A stretch of 45,740 bases of DNA from Colimorpha sp002372855 (GTDB lineage Bacteria > Bacteroidota > Bacteroidia > Bacteroidales > P3). The stretch covers positions 1 to 45,740 of the forward strand of contig CAMOOR010000011.1 in the NCBI GenBank assembly GCA_946621635.1, given 5' to 3'. The notes beneath the pieces are model-generated. The model worked only from the letters and a program-made list of their open reading frames with translations. It had not been told where the DNA came from and made no database searches. A program made the translations under genes and the position numbers. Below are positions 40,252-45,740 of the stretch, piece after piece. How positions within the stretch are numbered: the stretch's first letter is position 1; each line of letters starts with the position of its first letter.

Positions 40252-41592
40252 ATGAACATTATCATAGCGGGCGACGGCGAGGTGGGTGTGCACCTGGCAC
40301 GGTCGCTGACGGAACTGGAACACAACATCACGGTGGTGGACCCGCATTCGGAGCTGCTGAAGCGCCTCGAGAGCGAGACCGACCTGCTGACCATCACCGG
40401 CGACAGCACGTCGCCGCAGGTGCTCAAGGACGCCAACGTGGCCGACTGCGACCTCTTCCTCTCGGTGTTGCACGACGAGAGCATCAACCTCGTCACCTGT
40501 ATCCTGGCCAAGAAGCTGAAAGCCAAGAAGACCGTGGCGCGCATCACCAATGCCGAGCTGCTGGCTCCGAAGCACAAGGAAATGTTCCGCGACCTGGGGG
40601 TCGACGAGATGGTCTGCCCCGAGCGCATCGCCGCCAAGGAGATTACCAACCTGTTGAACAACAGCGTAGCCACGGAGTTCTTCGACTTCAGCGGCGGACT
40701 GCTGACGATGTACGTGCTGAGGCTCGACGCGGGGTCGCCCGTGGTGGGCCACAACGTGAAGGAGCTGACGCAGATGCACCCCGACCTGCAGGTGCGTGTG
40801 GTGGCGTTGCTGCGTGGCGGCAACACCATTATCCCCCACAGCGACACGGAGTTCCGCAGCGGCGACCTGGCCTACATCATCGGACGTGCCAACCAGCTGG
40901 AGGGCATCAACCGCGCCGTGGGCAAGGAGACGGTGAGTATCAAGAACACCATGATTGCCGGAGGCGGACGCATAGGCCGCTATGCCGCCATGACGCTGCA
41001 GGACAAGATGCGCATCACCCTTATCGAGGAGGACCGCCGCCGCGCCGAGGAGCTGAGTGCCCTGCTGGACGACACCCTCATTATCCATGGCGACGCCACC
41101 GATATCGAGCTGCTGAAGGAGGAGGGTCTGCAGAATGCCGACGCCTTCATCGGCGTCACCAACTCCAGCGAGACCAACGTGCTCACCTGCCTGCATGCCA
41201 AGCGGTTGGGCGTGAAACGTACCATCGCGTTGGTCGAAAATACCGGCTTCATCGACATCTCGCAGGACATCGGCATCGACACCATTATCAACAAGAAACT
41301 CATCACGGCCAGCTACATAGCGCGTTTCATCGTCAAGGGCGATGCCGTCAGTTCCAAGTGGCTCTCCGGTACCAACGCCGAGGTCATCGAGCTGATTGTG
41401 GGCAAGTGGTCGCCGGCCACGCGCAAGCCCATCGGCGAGCTGGACATCCCCCACGGGGCCACCATCGGAGGCGTTGTCCGTGGGCGCGAGACCATCCTGC
41501 CCAGCCGCGAGCTGCAGCTCAAACAGGGCGACAAGGTGGTGGTCTTCACCCTCCCCAAGGCTATGGCCGCTATGGCGAGAGTGTTTGACTGA
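40252..41592 (+). CDS. trkA: Trk K+ transport regulatory subunit TrkA
   Basis: The protein has 446 residues: two RCK units, each a Rossmann NAD-binding domain followed by an RCK-C domain. First Rossmann motif is IIAGDGEVGVHLARSL (about 4-19) with the acidic strand end VVDPHSELL; the second is MIAGGGRIGRYAAMTLQ (about 232) with LIEEDRRRAEEL. ITGDSTSPQVLKDA and IHGDATDIELLKEEG are paired repeats of the fold. It sits on the cytoplasmic face of TrkH and gates K+ uptake in response to nucleotide. Two trkH genes follow, so one TrkA may serve both channels. It is the first gene of the unit. Confidence 0.96.
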   Translation: MNIIIAGDGEVGVHLARSLTELEHNITVVDPHSELLKRLESETDLLTITGDSTSPQVLKDANVADCDLFLSVLHDESINLVTCILAKKLKAKKTVARITNAELLAPKHKEMFRDLGVDEMVCPERIAAKEITNLLNNSVATEFFDFSGGLLTMYVLRLDAGSPVVGHNVKELTQMHPDLQVRVVALLRGGNTIIPHSDTEFRSGDLAYIIGRANQLEGINRAVGKETVSIKNTMIAGGGRIGRYAAMTLQDKMRITLIEEDRRRAEELSALLDDTLIIHGDATDIELLKEEGLQNADAFIGVTNSSETNVLTCLHAKRLGVKRTIALVENTGFIDISQDIGIDTIINKKLITASYIARFIVKGDAVSSKWLSGTNAEVIELIVGKWSPATRKPIGELDIPHGATIGGVVRGRETILPSRELQLKQGDKVVVFTLPKAMAAMARVFD

Positions 41593-41603
41593 GGGAGTGA
41601 AAT

Positions 41604-41771
41604 GGAGTGAAAGGGAGAGAAATGGAGTGAAAGGACAAATGTTTTATACATTGTTATGAAAGGAAATAAGGAGGATACACCCGTTGTTCAGGAGGAGTCT
41701 GTCGGCAAAGGTGCTGGCAGGAACTATCGTCCTGTCACTCCCTGTCACTCCCTGACACTCCCTTTCACTCC
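41604..41771 (+). other. 14-bp perfect inverted repeat enclosing the trkH start codon
   Basis: GGAGTGAAAGGGAG (41604-41617) is complementary to CTCCCTTTCACTCC (41758-41771). Each arm is part of a tandem repeat (GGAGTGAAA units, CACTCCCTGT units). The RNA stem would enclose the ATG at 41656 and its upstream region. Confidence 0.6.
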
Positions 41772-43230
41772 TAAGACAATAAACTTCCGCCTCGTTGCCC
41801 GTCTTTCGGGCATGCTGCTGCTGGTGATGGCCATGGCCATGGCGTTGCCGCTGGCGGTGTCGCTGCACCGTGGCGACGGCGCCCAGTACGGGCTGCTGCT
41901 GTCGGGACTGGTGCTGACGGCCATCGGGCTGCTGCTGCGCAACATCGTGGGACGCAACGTCAGCTACGAGCTTCGCGAGCGCGAGAGTTTCTGGATCACC
42001 TCCGTGGCTTGGCTCGTGGTGCCGTTGGCTGGGGCGTTGCCGTACCTCTTCACCGGGGTGCTGGGCACCTTCACCGATGCCGCTTTCGAGGCGATGTCGG
42101 GTTTCACCACCACGGGGTCGTCGGTGGTGGAACGCCCCGAGGAGATTCCTGCCGGCATGCTTGTGTGGCGCGCCATCACGCAGTGGATTGGCGGCTTGGG
42201 CCTGATTCTGTTCATCGTAGCCATGCTCAAACGGCTCAACAAAGGGTCGCTCCAGCTCTACTCCGCCGAGTTCAGTGGCACGCAGCAGCGCAAGCTGCAT
42301 CCCCACATAGCCAAGAGCGTCAGCCGTATGTGGCGCATCTATACCCTTATTACGCTGATCCTGTTGGCGTTGCTGGTGCTGGCGGGAAACGGCGTGTTGG
42401 ACTCTTTCTGTCTGGCGTTGAGCACGGTGTCGACGGGTGGCTTCATGACGGCGCAGTACGGCCTGAGTGGCTACAGCGAGCTGACGCTGAGTATATTGAC
42501 GGTGTTTATGTTCCTCAGCGGCGTCAATGTGGCTTTGCTGTACAACCTCTTCACCTTCCGTTGGCGCCAACTGCGTATAAACCATGAGTTTGTGCTCTAT
42601 GCGGGCATCTTCCTCTTTGCGTCGGCAAGCTGCGCCGTGGCCTTTCTGGCCGTGGGCAACGGGGTAGGGGAGTCGGTGCGCTACTCGCTGTTCCACATAG
42701 CCTCCACCATCAGCACCTGCGGTTTCTACACCGACGCTCCTGCGGTGTGGCCCTTCTGGGTGTCGGCGGTGACGTTCATGCTTGTTCTCGTCGGTGCCTC
42801 GGCGGGGTCGACGGGCGGAGGCCTGAAGCTCCGCAGGCTGATGACGTTGTTCATCTACCTGCGCAACTACCTCACCCGCATGGTGCACCCCAATGTGGTT
42901 TTTGCGGTGAAGATAGACCACCGCGTGGTGCCGGGCGATTATGTGAACAAGATTTTCGGCTTTGCCTTCCTCTATATCTGTTTTATCATCGGCGGCGCTT
43001 TCCTGCTGACTTTCAGTGGGCAGAGCATCTCCGAGGCGTTCTGCTATGCCGCCGCCAACATCTCCAACCTCGGTCCCTCGCCGCTGATCAACAGTATGGG
43101 CGCCAACCTCGACTACGCCCTCCTGCCGCCGCTGGCCAAGTGGACCCTCATGACCCTCATGCTCGCCGGACGACTGGAAATCTTCGCCCTGCTAGCCATT
43201 GTCTCACCCTCTTACTGGCGCAGAAGATGA
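41656..43230 (+). CDS. trkH: Trk K+ channel subunit TrkH, first paralogue
   Basis: The protein has 524 residues with the four-fold membrane-pore-membrane plan. The four filter segments are FTTTGSSVV (about 152), STGGFMTA (about 260), STCGFYTDA (about 355) and NLGPSP (about 475); each keeps the central Gly. The gating-loop region GASAGSTGGGLKLRRLM is typical. Residues 1-40 are atypical: PVTPCHSLTLPFTPK is encoded by a CACTCC repeat, and the expected TrkH start corresponds to about residue 42 (INFRLVARLSGMLLLVMAMA). No better in-frame ATG exists before residue 53. It starts 63 nt after trkA, and its stop overlaps the next trkH (ATGA). Confidence 0.94.
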   Translation: MKGNKEDTPVVQEESVGKGAGRNYRPVTPCHSLTLPFTPKTINFRLVARLSGMLLLVMAMAMALPLAVSLHRGDGAQYGLLLSGLVLTAIGLLLRNIVGRNVSYELRERESFWITSVAWLVVPLAGALPYLFTGVLGTFTDAAFEAMSGFTTTGSSVVERPEEIPAGMLVWRAITQWIGGLGLILFIVAMLKRLNKGSLQLYSAEFSGTQQRKLHPHIAKSVSRMWRIYTLITLILLALLVLAGNGVLDSFCLALSTVSTGGFMTAQYGLSGYSELTLSILTVFMFLSGVNVALLYNLFTFRWRQLRINHEFVLYAGIFLFASASCAVAFLAVGNGVGESVRYSLFHIASTISTCGFYTDAPAVWPFWVSAVTFMLVLVGASAGSTGGGLKLRRLMTLFIYLRNYLTRMVHPNVVFAVKIDHRVVPGDYVNKIFGFAFLYICFIIGGAFLLTFSGQSISEAFCYAAANISNLGPSPLINSMGANLDYALLPPLAKWTLMTLMLAGRLEIFALLAIVSPSYWRRR

Positions 43231-44684
43231 AGCGGACCGATATAAAAGCAGTTCTCCGCTTCCTGGGCATCATGCTGATGGCCGAGGGTGGGTTGATGGC
43301 GTTGTGCTTGGTGCCGGCATGGCATTTCGTCGACGGTACTGCCGGTTCCACGGCCGTGTGCTCGGCATTTACTCTTGCCGTGGGCTGCCTGCTGTGGTAC
43401 CGCCACCAGCGCTACACGCAGATCGACGACCGCCGCATGAGCTACCTGCTGGTGGTGCTGCTGTGGCTGGTGCTGTCGCTCTTCGCCACGCTGCCCTTCC
43501 TCACCACCGGGGCCACGTGGAGCTTCACCGAGGCGTGGTTCGAGGCCATGTCGGGCGTCACCTCCACGGGCGCCACGGTCTTCCCCGACGTGGCAGCGTT
43601 GCCGTCGTCGGTGTTGCTGTGGCGTTCGATGACGCAATGGTTCGGTGGCTTTGGCATCGTGTTGTTGGTTTTGGCGCTGACGCCGCGCCTGGGCATCAAC
43701 AAGTACTCGCTCTATACGGCCGAGGCCTCGGGCGCCGACAATACGGGCAAGACGGCCGTGCGTACCGTCGTCACCGTGCGCCGCACGCTGGCGGTCTACC
43801 TGGCGCTGACGCTGGCGTTCATCGTGGCCCTGTGGGCGAGCGGCATGCAGCTGTGGGATGCCGTTAACCTGACGTTCACCAACATCTCCTCCGGCGGCTT
43901 CTCCGTCAATAGCGACAGCATTGCCAGCATCACCCCCCTGCAGCAGTACATTCTGGCGGCGACCATGCTGCTCAGCGGTGTGAACTTCACGCTGTTGTAC
44001 CTCATCTTCACCTTGCGGTGGAAGCAGATAGGACATAAACTCGACCAGCTGCGGTTCTACCTGTTGCTGTGTCTGCTGGCCGTGGCCTTTGTGGTGGCCA
44101 CGCTGCATTGGCACAGCGGCTACGGCTGGAGCGACGCCCTCCGGCTGGGTACCGTGCAGACCGTCAGCGCGCTGACCACCACGGGCAGCGTCGTGGCCGA
44201 CTGCACGCAATGGTGGACCCCGGCGGTCTTCGTGCTGCTGATACTCTCCGTCTGCGGCGGTATGGCCGGTTCCACCAGCGGCGGCATGAAGGTCATGCGT
44301 GTGCTCATCCTCCTGCGCAATGCCCGCAGCATTATGCGCAACCGCCTGCACCCCCGTGTGGTGAACCCCGTGCGTCTGAACGGACGTCCCGTCTCCAGCC
44401 ATATCATCAACAACGTGATGGTCATCTTCATGGTCTATGGCTTCACGCTGATGCTGGGTGTGATGGTGCTGATGCTCTGTGGCGTGAATGCCACGGAGAG
44501 CATCGGTGCCGCCGTGGGCTGCCTCACAGGCTACGGCCCCGGCCTCGGCGCTTCGGGAGGCTTCGGCAGCTATGCCGCCTTCTCGCCTGCCGCCATGTGG
44601 TTCTGCTCGCTGCTGATGCTCCTCGGCCGTCTGGAGTGCATGACTGTCATCGTCCTCTTCCTGCCCCGGTTCTGGAGGAAATAG
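43227..44684 (+). CDS. trkH: Trk K+ channel subunit TrkH, second paralogue
   Basis: The protein has 485 residues. The ATG overlaps the stop of the first trkH (ATGA), so translation is coupled. Filter segments are SGVTSTGATVF, NISSGGFSVNS, SALTTTGSVVA and GCLTGYGPGLG, clearly different from the first paralogue while retaining all filter glycines. GMAGSTSGGMKVMRVLILLR is the intramembrane-loop region. Overall identity to its neighbour is visibly low, so this is an old duplication, not a recent one. Together they could make two homodimeric channels or one mixed dimer sharing TrkA. K+ or Na+ preference cannot be judged here. Confidence 0.94.
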   Translation: MKRTDIKAVLRFLGIMLMAEGGLMALCLVPAWHFVDGTAGSTAVCSAFTLAVGCLLWYRHQRYTQIDDRRMSYLLVVLLWLVLSLFATLPFLTTGATWSFTEAWFEAMSGVTSTGATVFPDVAALPSSVLLWRSMTQWFGGFGIVLLVLALTPRLGINKYSLYTAEASGADNTGKTAVRTVVTVRRTLAVYLALTLAFIVALWASGMQLWDAVNLTFTNISSGGFSVNSDSIASITPLQQYILAATMLLSGVNFTLLYLIFTLRWKQIGHKLDQLRFYLLLCLLAVAFVVATLHWHSGYGWSDALRLGTVQTVSALTTTGSVVADCTQWWTPAVFVLLILSVCGGMAGSTSGGMKVMRVLILLRNARSIMRNRLHPRVVNPVRLNGRPVSSHIINNVMVIFMVYGFTLMLGVMVLMLCGVNATESIGAAVGCLTGYGPGLGASGGFGSYAAFSPAAMWFCSLLMLLGRLECMTVIVLFLPRFWRK

Positions 44685-44713
44685 GGGCTGCGGATGTGTC
44701 GGCTTTTTTTTTT

Positions 44714-44786
44714 GTCGGCGAATTATGCGAATTATGCGTATTTTTCTTTTGGCGTGGATGGGTCGGCGAATTGAGCGAATTGGACG
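44714..44786. repeat. GCGAATT direct repeats after trkH
   Basis: GTCGGCGAATTATGCGAATT (44714 onward) and GTCGGCGAATTGAGCGAATT (44762 onward) are two related units; similar ACGAATTAC units lie before trkA. No gene is present. Confidence 0.7.
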
Positions 44787-44810
44787 GTTTTAAATGGACT
44801 TCTTTATTTT

Positions 44811-44897
44811 GCCTCGAAGAGGCATCCCTTCAATAACCCCACACGGAAGTGTGGGGAGGAAAGCAAAGAAGAAACATCCAGCGTCTCGAAGAGACGC
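44811..44897. repeat. Array of three perfect short hairpins
   Basis: GCCTC-GAA-GAGGC (44811-44823), CCCCACAC-GGAA-GTGTGGGG (44837-44856) and GCGTCTC-GAA-GAGACGC (44881-44897). A fourth hairpin, acting as terminator, follows. Non-coding. Confidence 0.75.
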
Positions 44898-44905
44898 CCC
44901 TAAGC

Positions 44906-44941
44906 AAAAAAACGAGGGCAACGCAAGTCGCGTTGCCCTCG
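44906..44941 (-). terminator. Terminator of the acyl-CoA dehydrogenase gene
   Basis: CGAGGGCAACGC (44913-44924) pairs perfectly with GCGTTGCCCTCG (44930-44941). On the minus strand seven T residues follow. 44942-44999 holds CTACTTAACTA-type simple repeats. Confidence 0.9.
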
Positions 44942-44999
44942 TTGTCAATCGGTATTGTCTTAACTACTTAACTACTTTCCTACTTAACTACTAAAACAA

Positions 45000-45740
45000 T
45001 CACTCCGCCCTGAAAGCAGCAAGGTCGGCCTCGTTGAAGTGCATCACGTAGTAGGCTTTGGCGCAGACGTTCTCCTCGACCATGCGGGTGTAGACGTTGG
45101 CGCTGTCGGTGAAGCGGGCCTTCAGGTCGCCCTCGGCGCGGCTGGCATCCTCGATGAGCAGCAGGGCCATGATGATTTCGGCCGTCATGTCGTAGAGGCG
45201 GCGACCCAGGAAGTCGTGCATCTCCTGGTTGTTGGCGTCGTTGACGTACTTCACGCTCTGCTCGTAGAGGTCCACCAGCTTGGCCACGCGCTCCTGCAGG
45301 GGGCGCATCTCGGCGCTGACCTCGCGCTGCAGCATGTCGCGCATCACCTGGAGGTAGGTGCCGTTGGTGATGTAGCGGATGGCCGCCACCACCTGCAGCT
45401 GCGTCGTGCCCTCGTAGATGCTGAAGATACGCGCGTCGCGGTAGAGGCGCTGGCTCTTGTACTCCATGATGAAGCCGCTGCCGCCGTGGATGCTGATGGC
45501 GTCGTAGGCGTTCTGGCTGGCGTACTCGGAGTTCATACCCTTGGCGATGGGCGTGAAGGCGTCGGCCAGCTTGCTGTACTGCTTCATCTCGGTGCGCTCC
45601 TCGGGCGTCAGCTTGCGGTCGCGCTGGATGTCTTCGAGGCACTTGTAGAGATCCACATAGCGGGCCGTCTGGTAGAGCATCGAACGGCCGGCGTCGAGCT
45701 TGGCTTTCATGCGGGAGAGCATGTCGTAGACGGCGGGGAA
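45000..45740 (-). CDS. Acyl-CoA dehydrogenase, C-terminal part (cut by window edge)
   Basis: At least 246 C-terminal residues are present; the frame is open to 45740, so the start lies outside the window. DAISIHGGSGFIMEYKSQRL and YRDARIFSIYEGTTQLQVVA are the FAD-binding and active-site-proximal signatures of the family. A further C-terminal extension (about 120 residues, MRDMLQREVSAEMRPLQERV onward) is helical, as in the larger acyl-CoA dehydrogenases of Bacteroidota. The enzyme oxidises acyl-CoA to enoyl-CoA and passes electrons to ETF. An in-frame ATG at 45722 is internal. The gene ends at a strong terminator. Confidence 0.93.
   Translation of the reverse strand, partial: FPAVYDMLSRMKAKLDAGRSMLYQTARYVDLYKCLEDIQRDRKLTPEERTEMKQYSKLADAFTPIAKGMNSEYASQNAYDAISIHGGSGFIMEYKSQRLYRDARIFSIYEGTTQLQVVAAIRYITNGTYLQVMRDMLQREVSAEMRPLQERVAKLVDLYEQSVKYVNDANNQEMHDFLGRRLYDMTAEIIMALLLIEDASRAEGDLKARFTDSANVYTRMVEENVCAKAYYVMHFNEADLAAFRAE

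Noticed and set aside
44794..44994. Small plus-strand open frame of 66 codons
   Set aside because: It runs through three hairpins and a terminator stem and has no coding signature.

Overview
The window comes from an uncultured-type Bacteroidales (Bacteroidota) chromosome with fairly high GC. Four observations support this. Promoters follow the Bacteroidota pattern (TTTG, about 20 nt, TAnnTTTG). Four large secreted proteins end in type A sorting domains of the type IX secretion system (T9SS). A PorT-like T9SS barrel is encoded in the same window. The outer membrane is represented by OmpA-type, Wza-type and lipoprotein genes. Coding sequence uses many C-ending codons, which leaves very long meaningless open frames on the antisense strand.

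Layout. 1-9661 is a vitamin B12-controlled secretion locus. Two almost identical promoter plus cobalamin-riboswitch cassettes stand before a 2018-residue and a 560-residue T9SS cargo protein, which share a module of about 150 residues marked by YWVGxG and AWGYRF. A third cargo protein follows the second one. 9869-16589 encodes a coiled-coil lipoprotein, a 1164-residue cargo protein and an OmpA protein with an Ala-rich, Cys-containing linker. 16673-20680 (minus) holds a membrane phosphoglycerol-transferase-like protein and uvrB. 21108-28254 holds an FAD oxidoreductase, porT, ansA, tRNA-Gln, a Wza-like lipoprotein, a long-chain acyl-CoA synthetase and a nitroreductase. 28707-29669 is a lone tyrosine recombinase. 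29746-33815 (minus) is a fatty-acid synthesis cluster fabH-fabF-fabZ-fabG, interrupted by a small DUF559 nuclease gene framed by inverted repeats. 33960-38429 has a membrane LytTR regulator, a hypothetical gene, and the minus-strand series ftsE, ompA-like, acyltransferase, rlmH. 38747-44684 has a thioredoxin-fold protein without its CXXC, then trkA and two different trkH genes (K+ uptake). The window ends inside an acyl-CoA dehydrogenase.

How it fits together. When corrinoid is scarce the riboswitches should allow expression of the first cargo genes, and T9SS (PorT is one part) would place them on the surface. No btuB, btuG or other known B12 transporter lies in the window, so the corrinoid link rests on the riboswitches alone.

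A second theme is the large load of dispersed short repeats. These include an element built of 11-bp phased palindromic units (three copies), a CCTCACCCC...CCCCTCTCC family (five copies), AT-rich simple repeats and hairpin arrays. Several have entered reading frames: an FAD enzyme linker, the PorT signal peptide and the TrkH N terminus. Function calls were made by reading sequence only; no database search was run.
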